A stretch of DNA of 46,625 nt from contig JBBHKE010001151.1 of NCBI GenBank assembly GCA_037447655.1, positions 1 through 46,625 on the forward strand, read 5' to 3'. A program made the translations under genes and the position numbers. This DNA is from Zygnema cylindricum. Its lineage: Eukaryota; Streptophyta; Zygnematophyceae; Zygnematales; Zygnemataceae. Below, piece by piece: positions 19,314 to 30,655 of this stretch (positions are counted from its first letter, which is position 1; every line of letters starts with the position of its first letter). The notes beneath the pieces are model-generated. The model searched no databases and had not been told where the DNA came from. It worked only from the letters and a program-made list of their open reading frames with translations.

Positions 19314-19864
19314 GCCATGTAAACTATGATAGTTTGATAAAAATGGTTTCTGTTGGAATAATAGAGGGTGTATCAATTTCAGATCAGCCGGTCAAATCAT
19401 GTGATGGCTGCACTTTGGGGAAGATCCACAGACTACCATTTCCTAAAGAGACTGAGCATCGGTCCACGAAACTCTTACAACAAATCCATTCGGATGTTTT
19501 TGGTCCTGCAAAGGTTCCATCTGCCAAGGGAATGAAATATATAGTCACTTTCACAGATGATTTCTCCAAGTTTACAAAAGTTTACTTCATGAAGGAGAAG
19601 AGTGAAGTATTTGGTCACTTCAAGCACTATAAAGCATATGTTGAAAAAATTCATGATTTACCTATTTTGCAGCTCATATCGGACAATGGTGGTGAATATA
19701 CATTGAATGAATTTGAAACTTTTTTACTCAACGAATGTTTAAGTCATTTACTGACTGTTCCATATTCACCGAAACAAAATGGGGCGTTGGAAAGACTAAA
19801 TAGAACTCTCACAGAGAGCTCTAGGTCGATGCTCGCAGATATAAATGTGGATTCGAAATTCTAA
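19280..19864 (+). pseudogene. Integrase core of element C
   Basis: A 194-codon frame with the HHCC zinc finger (H8, H13, C41, C44) and the catalytic triad D72 (HSDVFG), D135 (SDNGGEY) and E171 (LERLNRT), with 35 residues between D135 and E171. It ends with TAA at 19862-19864 after DSKF. The same frame continues directly as AEALNCAVYIKN, so one codon (Trp in most relatives) has become a stop. Element A has TAG at the same codon. Integrase inserts the element DNA into the chromosome. Confidence 0.9.
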
Positions 19865-20500
19865 GCTGAGGCTCTAAATTGTGCAGTTTATATTAAGAAT
19901 ATGATAGGATCAAGATCGGTAGAATCTACCCCTTACGAGATCTGGACAGGTATCAAACCTGATGTTAGCCATTTCAAAGTCTTTGGTAGTAAATGTTTTA
20001 TCTTAGATACATCTACGGATAGATGGAAAATGGAACCGAAAGGATTACCGGGTATTTTGTTAGGATATGATGTTCACTCAAAATGTTACAGAGTCTTTGT
20101 GTTTGAGAGGCAAAAAATGGTTGTAGCAAAGAATATCATGTCAAAGATGAACTAGACTCGATAGATTTATTTCAAATGACAGAGCACCATAATTAGCAAA
20201 AAGTACAAGAGTATATCATTTTAGATTGCATGCAAGAAATTATCCCGCAGGTGCAACAGTCTCCGGTGGTGACTCCGGAGTCAGACTCTCTCCAACTTCC
20301 TCAACAAATTCAATTCCAACCAGACCAACGACAATCAATATACGTGGATTGCAACCAGCGCAATCAGCTACACACTGATCGCAACTAGCGCAACCAGCGC
20401 AATCAGCGCAATGCGCGGCATCCGACGATCTCATCCTCATAATTTCCGGAGGGAAGAAAATCCAGCAGCCGCCTTCTACCAAGCTCTCACTTTGCCTACT
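19865..20500 (+). pseudogene. Integrase C-terminal region and linker of element C
   Basis: In the same frame as the integrase core it reads AEALNCAVYIKNM, then TPYEIWTGIKPDVSHFKVFG and LPGILLGYDVHSKCYRVFVF. This is the normal copia integrase C-terminal pattern, up to a TAG at 20153. The Gln-rich linker that follows (to about 20500) has further stops, for example at 20194. Confidence 0.8.
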
Positions 20501-21500
20501 CAGCAGCCTCAGGGGAGTCCTTGACCATCCAAGAGGCCTTCTCATCACAAGAGCGGAATCACTGGATCGAGGCAGCAAACGACAAAATGAAATTGATCAT
20601 GGAGGCCCAAACATGGGAGCTTGTTGAACTTCCTCCAGACCGAAAGGCGATCGGCAACAAATGGGTATTCAAGGTGAAGTTAAATCGCGATAACACCATT
20701 GAACGATATAAGGCCAGACTTGTGGCAAAGGGTTATAATCAAAAGGAAGGAATCGATTTTGAAAAAACATTCTCTTCGTTGTAAGATTTCCGACAGTTAG
20801 GATTTTGTTGTCCCTAGCTGCTATAGAGGATATGGAAATACATCACATGGATGTAAAGACAACATTTTTGCGTGGAGAACTAGAGGAGACCATTTACATG
20901 CAACAGCCTGAAAAGTATGCAGAACCAGGAAAAAAACACTTAGTATGCAAGTTGTTAAAATCTCTTTACAGCCTAAAACAAGACCTCGATTCTGAAACTT
21001 GATGAATTCCTAACTAGCCTAGGATTTCAAAGGATAAGTTCTGATCACATTGTTTACATTCTAAGGGGTGAAATTGGGATAGTGTAAATAGGAGTGTATG
21101 TAGATGATTTACTATTAATCAGCAAATCAATGGCTGAACTCAATAAAATCAAAACTGTTTTAAACTCATGATTCGAGATGAAAGATCTCAGTGAGGCAAA
21201 ATACTTTTTGGGTATTCAGGTAGAATGGGACAGAAATAAGAAAGTAATAAAATTAACTCAAAAAGAGGTTATTGGAAACATGTTAGATGAGTATGGAATG
21301 CGGGGGGCAAAAGAATGTCTAACTCTAATAGAATATCGGCAAAAGTTAGAGGGGGATGAGACAAAACCAGGTGTCATTGTAAGCGAGAATTCAGAGTCAG
21401 GGGAGAATGATTCTATGACACAAATACCTTACAAACAGATTGTGGGAAACTTAATATATTTCATGAAATGGACCCGTCTTGACATTGCTGCGAAGTCGTG
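20501..21500 (+). pseudogene. Reverse transcriptase of element C, broken
   Basis: The RT starts with the copia entry motif (ERNHWIEAANDKMKLI, then GNKWVFKVKLN and YKARLVAKGYNQKEGIDF) in the frame 20521-20784. It shifts to 20805-21002 (MDVKTTFLRGELEETIYM, then LYSLKQ), then to a third phase. The catalytic YVDD box is at 21097-21108 (IGVYVDDLLLISKS). The frame 21178-21501 holds EAKYFLGIQVEWDRN and the connection segment. In-frame stops include one just before the YVDD box (TAA at 21085) and a TGA at 21169. The active-site Asp pair is intact, but the gene is not translatable as a whole. Confidence 0.87.
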
Positions 21501-21691
21501 ATACTGAGCAAGAATCCAAGAAAATCTGATTTTGATCCAGCAAAGAGAGTCTTAAGATATTTGGCATGGACAAAAGACCTCAAACTCACACTAGGCGGAG
21601 GAGAACTGAAGCTGCAAACGTGGAGTGATGCAAGATATGGCGACATGTCAAACCAAAAATCCACCACGGGTTTTGTATTGCAGATTGGGAA
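21501..21691 (+). pseudogene. RNase H start of element C, cut by the D2 insertion
   Basis: It reads NPRKSDFDPAKRVLRYLAW, then LQTWSDARYGDMSNQ and STTGFVLQIGNE, the start of copia RNase H with its first catalytic Asp (WSD). It breaks at 21691, exactly where the minus-strand D LTR begins (TGAAACTCTGAG). Confidence 0.87.
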
Positions 21692-22747
21692 TGAAACTCT
21701 GAGACCTCCATAAGTCCTCAGAGTAGACAGCTTCCAAGAAGCCTCTAGGATAACCCTGACCCCTTTGTGATTCAGCAAAAAATAACTGCCACCCTAGCAA
21801 ACAAAAACTCTGACCAACTTCTAACCTGTGAAGACAGGACTCCCTTGAGTCGATAGCAAAAAGAATCTCTGAATTTGCTCCCCTGAGCAGTAAGTTATGG
21901 AGGGTCAAAATTGACGTTTTGTACAGAAGCTCTCTGGGAGAGAGGGTCCTATCTTCTAATTTTTCTAAGTCTTATCTCTCTCACATACTCTATCTACTGA
22001 TGTACGGAGCCAATCAAAATGCAGCTCCGTACACAAAAGAACAGCTGCCGGTGTACTTTATGTACGGCCATTGTACGACATGGCCTAAATGTCACACATG
22101 TCATATCCGGATTCGGTGCCATAATCTCTGAGGATTCCACGATCCAATGTAATTTCACCACGTGTCATCTGATGTGGCAATGGCCACAAACCGCCGAAAT
22201 CTTCTTGCGCGATCTCGGCGTTAATTCCGGCCGACCAATTAAATTTACATTTAATCGTAGCCGTAATAAATACATGCGCGGTATTCGTTTCACTAAAGAA
22301 ATAAATGCGCGGTATTGGTTTCTTATCCGTACCGGAATCCGTACTTTTACATTTACTGGATATATGTCTTCCGTAATCAGTTACAGTTAAATGAACTTTT
22401 CTACGTATAAATGTTTAAATAATAATCGATCCCTATATTACGTAACACTACTTCTAGACTTAACGGCTAAGGCTACCGGCTACCGGCTGTCTGCCGGCCG
22501 GCAGGTACCAAGATCAAATCATACCAAAACATATCTTTTAGTAAAATAAAACCCCTAACAAAAATATAAATTTCCCGTAAACCTTTGGATAGCCTAGGTA
22601 GCCATGGCTCTAGCTCCCTCTCCAATTTCTCAGTGACTACGACAAGTTTGAGAAGTTGGAGAGAGAAGTTAGAGGTAGACTGCCACGCCTTCTTTCTTAT
22701 TTCTATTCAGACCTAGAAAAAACTTTAAAAGACCATTAATTTCTACA
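21692..22747 (-). repeat. LTR of element D2 (1056 bp)
   Basis: This is the reverse complement of the D1 LTR at 412-1476: plus-strand TGAAACTCTGAGACC at the left and TTAATTTCTACA at the right. It defines the D LTR 3' end through its clean junction with coding sequence. Confidence 0.88.
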
Positions 22748-23039
22748 CTCCCTTTATTTTCTAGTCAATCTTTAATTTCAGACCACACTTTTCCCTGCAG
22801 AAAAATTAGCTTAGGGGAAGGCACAGGTTTGGTCATCATATCTGCTACCATCTCACTATCTGGTCGGTACTCTAAGCTGATTATTTTTTTTCTACTCTCT
22901 CTAACAAAGATGAGTCTAATGCCCATGTGTTTAGCTTTAAAATGATGTTTAGGATTGGCAAAAATATTGATTGCTGCCTGATTATCACAAAAAAAATTCT
23001 ACACACCACTCTTAAGGTGACCAAGCTCACCAAGCAAAG
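22748..23039 (-). pseudogene. RNase H end of element D2, cut by the assembly gap
   Basis: The minus strand carries the same C-terminal RNase H sequence as D1 at about 120-398, ending in a TAG next to the polypurine tract. It includes a CDNQAAI-type motif near 22970 and an AKHMGI-type motif near 22920. A few substitutions relative to D1 are visible. The 5' part is lost in the N gap. Confidence 0.82.
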
Positions 23040-23049
23040 NNNNNNNNNN
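23040..23049. other. Assembly gap (10 N)
   Basis: Ten N bases. The left side is inside element D2 and the right side is unrelated to it, so the true gap is probably much longer than 10 bases and the join may be wrong. Confidence 0.98.
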
Positions 23050-23172
23050 GGTAACAGCTGACACGATATTGGAAAACTTCAAACGACGAAATCATCGTTC
23101 ATGGCAAGGGTTAAACATCTTGCTTAGGGCACCACCTAAAGGCCGAACCGTACAGCGGTATCGAACGGATCT
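23050..23172 (+). other. Unassigned sequence right of the gap
   Basis: These 123 bases are open in frame with the following RNase H, but show no copia motif and match nothing else in the window by eye. They may be an internal junction of a rearranged element or an assembly join. Confidence 0.4.
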
Positions 23173-23665
23173 CAAACTCACTCTAGGCGGAGGAGAAGTC
23201 AAGCTGCAAACATGGAGTGATGCAAGCTATGGCGACATGCCAAGCCGGAAATCCACCACGGGATTCGTTCTACAAATTGGGAACGGTACTTGCTACTGAA
23301 GCAGCAAACTTCAAAAGGTTACAGCACAGTCGACAATGGAGTCAGGATATATGGCAGCAAGCTCGGCCCTCAAAAAACTCTTATGGGTAAAATCCATGTT
23401 ACAAGAACTAGGATACATGCAAGTTGGTCGACAGGTGATCTGGTGTGATAACCAGGCTGCCATTGCCATTGTTTCTAACCCGAGTCATCACTTAGAAAGC
23501 AAGCACATGGATGTACGATTACACTTTGTAAGAGAAAAAGTGTTCTCTAGAGTGATTAAATTATGTTATTTGCCAGATGGAAAAATGATTGCTGATATGC
23601 TCACTAAAGCCCTTCCTGCTCCTAAGCTGAAGTATTGTAGGGACGCAGTGGGATTAAGTGAATAG
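23173..23665 (+). pseudogene. RNase H of an A/C-type copia element
   Basis: The RNase H runs from LKLTLGGGEVKLQTWSDASY through STTGFVLQIGNGTCY. It meets one in-frame TGA at 23297-23299 (Trp in relatives), then continues in the same frame with MESGYMAASSALKKLLW, IWCDNQAAIAIVSNPSHHL, KHMDVRLHFVREKVF and ADMLTKALPAPKLKYC, ending at 23665. WSD, the MES-Y position and CDN carry the catalytic acids; the usual Glu of MEAEY is Gly here (MESGYMA), which would impair activity. It is nearly complete and ends before a normal polypurine tract and LTR. Confidence 0.88.
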
Positions 23666-23808
23666 TTGAAAAGCTGAAATGCTATAGTGCCACTCTGCCA
23701 TAAATCCACCATTGAGATATAGTGGGACTGGGTGACTTGCTAATTGCTATATTGCTATGCTGCGATGCTGCGCTAGTTTATCACCGCAGCTGTGCCGATA
23801 TACTGAGT

Positions 23809-23825
23809 CTAAAGATTTAGGGGAG
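23809..23825 (+). other. Polypurine tract before the A-type LTR
   Basis: CTAAAGATTTAGGGGAG directly before TGTTGTC of the LTR at 23826. Confidence 0.75.
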
Positions 23826-24526
23826 TGTTGTCTTTTTTGGAAAGCTTTCAGTCTCAGAGCAGCGCAGTTGCTATACAGATAGAGCAGCGCAGCTGCTATA
23901 CAGCGGAGCAGCGCAGCAGCAGAGCAGCACAGCAGCGAAGCTGCAACACAGACAGGACAACGCAACCACGATTATATTTGATATAGTCCGTACGGACAAC
24001 GCAGCGTCTGATATTCTTAATGTGCTTCTGTACAGGATAGAGCAACTGCGATAGATACGATTCTAGTCAACTTAGTGGGTAACTCAGTGGTAGCTTAGTG
24101 ATAGCTCAGTGGTAGCTTAGTGATAGCTCAGTGGTAGCTTGACACATTAGTGGTAGCTTGGTGGTTTGATGTACCCCTCAAGTACACTGGTTTTGCCAGT
24201 TCAACACAAGTATAAGACTTAGGACTTAGAACATATTATGAATCCAGACTTCCAAGTAGTAAAACTGTAGACAGTTTTTTGGAAACTTCTGAGTATTATA
24301 TCTTGAGTGTTGTCGGGTCAATTGTGCTGAAACTTTGGGAGTTGTCAGTGTTTATGCTACTCTATATTCTGATAGAGGTTTGTGAGGTTTGGATGCTTTT
24401 ATAAGAATTGGTGAGCACTTAAGAACAGTTGTTTGGTAGGAATCTTGATAGCTTCTGAGAGTGTATCATGTCTACTTCTACTACTACTACTGCTCCTCCA
24501 CCTACACCGGTGGTTGTAGAACAACA
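23826..24526 (+). repeat. A-type LTR (701 bp) bordering the satellite
   Basis: It starts TGTTGTCTTTTTTGG and ends GTTGTAGAACAACA, giving perfect TGTTGT/ACAACA ends. It contains the GTCCGTACGGAC palindrome (23986-23997), a short version of the GCGCAGC minisatellite, the 11-bp GAGCTATCACT repeats in reverse sense, and the LTR-encoded Gag start (ATG at 24468, MSTSTTTTAPPPTPVVVEQ). The satellite begins at the very next base. Confidence 0.87.
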
Positions 24527-27500
24527 TTTGTTACCACTATTGTTGTTAGCCCAAACATAAACTTGTGTTATAAACATGATTCAAAGTTTATTTTACATCT
24601 TTTTGTGACCGTGAATAATAAAGGTTGTTTGTTACAAATATCTATGTTAGCGCAAACTCAATTTTTTTTTATTAACATTGTTTACGGTTTTTTTTAAATA
24701 TTTTGTGAGTGTTAACAATAAAAAGTGTTTGTTACCACTATTCTTGTTATCGAAAACACAAACTTGTGTTATAAACATGGCTTGGAGTTTATTTTACCTC
24801 TTTTTGTGACCGCGAACAATAAACGTTGATTATTACAAATATCTTTGTTAACCCAAACTCAAATTTGTGTTAGAAATATGGTTTAGGGTTTTTATTTATT
24901 TATTTTTGTGAGCGTTAACAATGTAAAGTGTTTGATAGCACTATTGTTGTTAGCGCAAACACAAACTTGTGTTATAAACATGGTTCAGAGTTTATTTTAC
25001 ATTTTTTTTTGACCGCGATTAATAAACGTCGTTGTTTACAAATATCTTTTTGTTAGCGCAAACTCAAATTTGTGTTAGAAACATGGTTTAGGGTTTTTTT
25101 TAACTATTTTTGTGAGCGTTAACAATATAAAGTGTTTGTTACCACTATTGTTGTTAGCCCAAACACAAACTTGTGTTATAAACATGGTTTGGAGTTTATT
25201 TTACCTCTTTTGGTGATCGCGAACAATAAATATTGTTTGTTACAAAAATCTTTGTTAGTGTAAACTCAAATTTGTGATAGAAAAATTGGTTTAGGGTTTT
25301 TTTTAAATATTTTTGTGAGCGTTAACAATATAAATAGTTTGTTACCACTGTTAATGTTAGCCCAAACACAAACTTGTCTTAAAACATGGTTCGCAGTTTA
25401 TTTTACCTCTTTTTGTGACCGCGAACTATAAACGTTGTTTGTTTTAAATATCTTTGCTAGCACAAACTCAAATTTTTGTTAGAAATATGGTTTAGGGTTT
25501 TTTTCTTTTAGCAGTATGAGCGTTACCAAGAGAAAGTGTTTGTTATCACTATTGTTGTTAGCGCAAACACAAACTTGTGTTATAAACATGGTTCAGACTT
25601 TATTTTACCTCTTTTTGCGACCGTGGACATTATACGTTGTTAGTTTTAAATATCTTTGCCTGCATAAACTCAAATTTGTGTTAGAAACATGGTTTAGGGT
25701 TTTTTTTTATATATATTATGAGCGTTAACAAAATAAAGTGTTTGTTACCACTATTGTTGTTAGCCCAAACATAAACTTGTGTTATAAACATGGTTCAAAG
25801 TTTATTTACATCTTTTTGTGACCGCGAACAATAAACGTTGTTTGATACAAATATCTATATTAGCGCAAACTCAATTTTTTTTTATAAACATGGTTTACGG
25901 TTTTTTTAAAATATTTTGTGAGTTTTAACAATTAAAAGTGTTTGTTACCACTATTGTTGTTATCGCAAACACAAACTTGTGTTATAAACATGGTTCGGAG
26001 TTTATTTTATTTCTTTTTGTGACCGCGAACAATAAATGTTGTTTGTTACAAATATCTTTGTTAACACAAACTCAAATTTGTGTTACAAACATTTTTTAGG
26101 GTTTTTTTGAACTATTTTTCTAAGCGTTAACAATTTAAAGTGTTTGATAGCACTATTCTTATTAGGACAATCACAAACTTGTGTTATAAAAATGGCTTGG
26201 AGTTTATTTTACCTCTTTTTGTGACCGGGAACAATAAACGTTGATTATTACAAATATCTTTGTTAACCCAAACTCAAATTTGTGTTAGAAATATGGTTTA
26301 AGGTTTTTTTTTATATATTTTTGTGAGCATTAACAATGTAAAATGTTTGATAGCACTATTATTGTTAGCACAAACACAAACTTGTGTTATAAACATTGTT
26401 CGGAGTTTATTTTACATCTTTTTTTGACCGCAAACAATAAACGTCGTTGTTTACAAATATCTTTTTATTAGCGCAAACTCAAATTTGTGTTAGAAACATG
26501 GATTAGGGTTTTTTTTAAATATTTTTGTGAGCGTTAACAATATAAAGTGTTTTTTACCACTATTATTGTTATCGCAAACACTAACTTGTGTTATAAAGAT
26601 GGTGAGGAGTTTATTTTACCTCTTTTTGTGACCACGAACAATAAACGTTTTTTGTTACAAATATCTTTGTAAGCGTAAACTCAAATTTGTGTTAGAAACA
26701 AGGTTTAGGGTTTTTTTTAAGAGGAGTTTATTTTACCTCTTTTTGTGACCACGAACAATAAACGTTTTTTGTTACAAATATCTTTGTAAGCGTAAACTCA
26801 AATTTGTGTTAGAAACAAGGTTTAGGGTTTTTTTTAAATGTTTTGTAAACGTTAACAATATAAAGTGTTTGTTAACACTATTGTTCTAAGCGCAAACACA
26901 AAATTGTGTTAAAAACTTGGTTCGAAGTTTATTTTACCTCTCTTTGTGACCGCAAACAATAAATGTTGTTTGTTACAAATATATTTGTTAGTGCAAACTC
27001 AAATTTGTGTAAGAAACATGGTTTAGGGTTTTTTTTTAACTATTTTTGTTAGCGTTAACAATATAAAGTGTTTGTTACTACTATTGTTGTTAGGGCAAAC
27101 AAAAACTTGTGTTATAAATATGGTTCAGAGTTTATTTTATTTCTTGTTGTGACCGCGAACAATAAACGTTGTTGTTGTTACAAATATCTATGTTAGCGCA
27201 AACTCAAATTTGTTTTATAAACATGGTTTACGGTTTTTTTTAAATATTTTGTGAGCGTTAAAAATAAAAAGTGTTTGTTACCACTATTGTTGTTAGCGCA
27301 ATCAAAAACTTGTGTTATATACATGGTTTGGAGTTTTTTTACCTCTTTTTGTGACCGCGAACAATAAACGTTATTTGTTACAAAAATCTTTGTTAGCGCA
27401 AACTAAAATTTGTGTTAGAAACATCTTTTACGGATTTTTTTGACTATTTTTGTGAGCAATAACAATATAAAGTGTTTGTTACCATTGTTGTTGTTAGAGC

Positions 27501-29512
27501 AAACATAAACTTGTGTAAAAAACATGGTTCAGAGTTTATTTTACCTCTTTTTTTGACCGCGAACAATAAACTTTGTTTGTTACAAATATCTTTGTTAGCG
27601 CAAACTCAAATATGTGTTATAAACATGGTTGAGGGTTTTTTTTTAATATTTTTTTGAGCGTTATCAATATAAAGAGTTTGTTACCACTATTGTTTTTGTT
27701 ATAAACATGGTTCAAAGTTTATTTTACCTCTTTTTGTAACAGCGAACAATAAACATTGTTTGTTTTAAATATATTTGGTAGCACAAACTCAAATTTGTGT
27801 TGGAAACATGGTTTAGGGTTTTTTTTTTTTTAACATTATGAGCGTAAACAAGATAAAGTGTTTGTTACCACTATTGTTGTTAGCGCAAACACAAGCTTGT
27901 GTTATAAACATGGTTGGGAGTTTATTTTACCTCTTTTTGTGACCGTGAACAATAAACGTTGTTTGTTACAAATATCTTTGTTAACACAAACTCAAATTTG
28001 TGTTACAAACATATTTTAGGGTTTTTTTTAACTATTTTTGTGAGCGTTAACAATTTAAAGTGTTTGATAGCACTATTGTTTTTAGGACAATCACAAATTT
28101 GTGTTATAAACATGGCTTGGAGTTTATTTTACCTCTTTTTGTGACCGCGAACAATAAACCTTGTTTGTTACAAATATCTTTATAAGCGCAAACTCAAATT
28201 TGTGTTAGAAACATGGTTTAGGGTTTTGTTTAACTATTTTTGTGAGGGTTTTTTTCTTTTTAACATTATGAGCGTTTACAATATAAAGTGTTTGTTACCA
28301 CTATTGTTGTTAGCGCAAACACAAACTTGTGTTATAAACATGGTTGGGAGTTTATTTTGCCTCTTTTTCTGACCGTGAACAATAAACGTTGTTAGTTACA
28401 AATATCTTTGTTAACACAAACTCAAATTTGTGTTACAAACATGGTTTAGGGTTTTTTTTAATTATTTTTGTGAGCGTTAACAATATAAAGTGTTTGTTAC
28501 CACTATTGTTGTTAGCGTAATCACAAACTTGTGTTATAAACATGGTTCGGAGTTTCTTTTACCTCTTTTTGTGACTGCGAACAATTAATGTTGTTTGTTA
28601 CAATTATCTTAGTTAGCACAAACTCAAATTTGTGCTAGAAGCATGGTTTAGGGTTATTAATAAATATTTTTGTGAGCGTTAACAATATAAAGTGTTTGTT
28701 ACCACTAATGTTTTCAGCGCAAACACAAACTTGTTTAAAAAACATGGTTCGGAGTTTATTTTACCTCTTTTTGTGACCGCGAACAATTAACGTTGTTTGT
28801 TACAAATATCTTGAAAAGCGTAAACTCAAATTTGTGTTAGAAACATGGTTTTAAGATTTTTTTAAATGTTTTGTAAACATTAACAATATAAAGTGTTTGT
28901 TATCACTATTGTCGTTAGCGCAAACACAAAATTGTGTTAAAAACATGGTTCTAAGTTTATTTAACCTCTTTTTGTGACCGCGAACATAAATGTTGTTAGT
29001 TACAAATATCTTTGTTAGCACAAACTCAAATTTGTGATAGAAGCATGGTTTACGGTTTTTGTTAAATACTTTTGTGAGCGTTAACAATATAAATTGTTTG
29101 TTACCACTATTGTTTTAGCGCAAACACAAACTTGTGTTATAAATATGGTTCAGAGTTTATTTTATTTCTTTTGGTGACCGCATACAATAAACATTGTTTG
29201 TTTCAAATATCTATGTGAGCACAAACTCAAATTTGTTTTATAAACATGGTTTACGGTTTTTTTTTAATATTTTGTGAGCGTTAACAATAAAAAGTGTTTG
29301 TTACCACTATTGTTGTTAGCGCAAACACAAACTTGTGTTATAAACTGGTTCGGAGTTTATTATACCTCTTTTTGTGACCGCGAACAATAAACGTTGTTTG
29401 TCACAAATATCTTTGTTAGCGCAAACTCAAATATGTGTTGGAAACATGGTTGAGGGTTTTTTTTTAATATTTTTGTGAGCGTTAACAATATAAAGAGTTT
29501 GTTACCACTATT
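24527..29512. repeat. Satellite array, block 1 (about 25 dimers)
   Basis: These are tandem dimers of about 202 bp. Half A has the pattern GTTACCACTATTGTTGTTAG, CGCAAACACAAACTTGTG, ATGGTTCGGAGTTTATTTTA, GTGACCGCGAACAATAAAC. Half B has TTGTTACAAATATCTTTG, TTAGCGCAAACTCAAATTTG, ATGGTTTAGGGTTTTTTTTA, GTGAGCGTTAACAATATAAA. The halves align along their length, so the dimer arose from a 101-bp monomer. Units vary by point changes and small indels. The block starts exactly at the LTR end and stops within a half A, where a C-type LTR is inserted. Confidence 0.93.
26604..26837. repeat. Recent 117-bp tandem duplication within the satellite
   Basis: Bases 26604-26720 and 26721-26837 look identical by eye, from GAGGAGTTTATTTTACC to GGTTTAGGGTTTTTTTTAA. 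The duplication is out of register with the 101/202-bp period. Confidence 0.85.
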
Positions 29513-29750
29513 TATTGGTTTTTGAAAGCTTAAGTCTCAGCAAATTTATAGGACGGCGGGAAAATAAGATCTATAGGGACACGCGTCGTCACTTGAATCA
29601 CAATAAAAGTTTTAATGGTACCGACACTTGTAGTCTAACTGCGCAGGTGCGACGCAAATGGAACAAGCGCAGCTTCGGTTAATTTTGATATGCTCCGTAC
29701 GGACCAACGCAGTTGCTACGCAACAAGACAAACGCAGCTACGGCTATTTT
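29513..29750 (+). repeat. Truncated C-type LTR, 5' end
   Basis: TATTGGTTTTTGAAAGC onwards matches the C LTR at 17045 for about 238 bases, including the TCCGTACGGACC block near 29693. It stops at the junction with the D LTR. Confidence 0.8.
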
Positions 29751-30655
29751 TGAGTCGATAGCAAAAAGAATCTATGAATTTGCTCCCCTGAGCAGTAAGT
29801 TATGGAGGGTCAAAGTTGACCTTTTGTACAGAAGCTCTCTGGGAGAGAGGGTCCTATCTTCTAATTTTTCTAAGTCCTACTTCTCTCACAGACTCTATCT
29901 ACTGATGTACGGAGCCAATTAGATGTCTCATCCGTACACAAAAGTATAGCTGCCGGTGTACTTTTTGTACGAGTACTGTACGACAAGGCCTAAATGTCAA
30001 CACGTGGTATGTCCGGATTCGCTCCCTTAATCCTCGAAGATGCCGCGATCCAATGTCAATTCGCCACGTGTCATCCGATGTGGGCGATGACCAGAAACCG
30101 CCGAAATCCTCTTCCGCGATCTCGGCGTTAATTTCGGCCGTCTGATTAAATTCACATTTAATCGTAGGCGTAATAAATACATGCGCGGTATTCGTTTCAC
30201 TAAAGAAACAAATGCGCGGTATTGGTTTCTTATCCGTACCTAAATCCGTACTTTTACATTTACTGGATATATGTCTCCCGTAATCAGTTACAGTTAAATG
30301 AACTAATCTATGTATAATTGTTTAAATAATTATCAAAACCTATATTACGTAACACTACTTCTAGACTTAACGGCTAAGGCTAACGGCTACCGGCAGTCTT
30401 CCGGCCGGTAGGTACCAGGATCAAATCCTATAACCGGCATATATCTTTTAGTAAATAAAACCCATAACTAAAATATATTTTCTCGTAAACTTTTGGATAG
30501 CCTAGGTAGCCATGGCTCTAGCTCCCTCTCTAATTTCTCAGTGACTGTGACAAGTTTGAGAAGTTGGAGAGAGAAGTTAGAGGTAGATTACCTCGGCTTC
30601 TTTCTTATTTCTATTCAAACCTAGAAAATACTTTAAAAGACCATTAATTTCTACA
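29751..30655 (-). repeat. Truncated D-family LTR, minus strand (905 bp)
   Basis: It matches the D2 LTR from about 21846 to its 5' start, ending in the plus strand as TTAATTTCTACA at 30655. About 155 bases of the LTR 3' end are missing at the left. It lies against RNase H sequence (CGGAACGTGCTGCTGG), close to the site hit by D2 in element C. Confidence 0.83.

Larger units (their letters stand above)
17045..21691 (+). mobile_element. Copia element C, plus strand, 5' LTR to RNase H
   Basis: The copia order is visible: LTR, primer site, gag with zinc knuckle, protease, integrase, reverse transcriptase, start of RNase H. It is cut at 21691 by a minus-strand D element. The sequence after the assembly gap (23173-24526) supplies a matching RNase H and LTR, but its LTR is the A subtype, so it may be a different copy. 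Numerous stops and frameshifts make it inactive. Confidence 0.85.
21692..23039 (-). mobile_element. Copia element D2, minus strand, 3' end only
   Basis: The element has its LTR (21692-22747), polypurine tract and the end of RNase H in minus orientation, and then runs into the assembly gap. It is inserted in the RNase H gene of element C, after GGGAA at 21687-21691. The rest of the element and its right border are not in the sequence. Confidence 0.85.

Noticed and set aside
24461-24697. A frame crossing the LTR-satellite junction
   Set aside because: It is in a different phase from the LTR-encoded Gag start and continues only into satellite.
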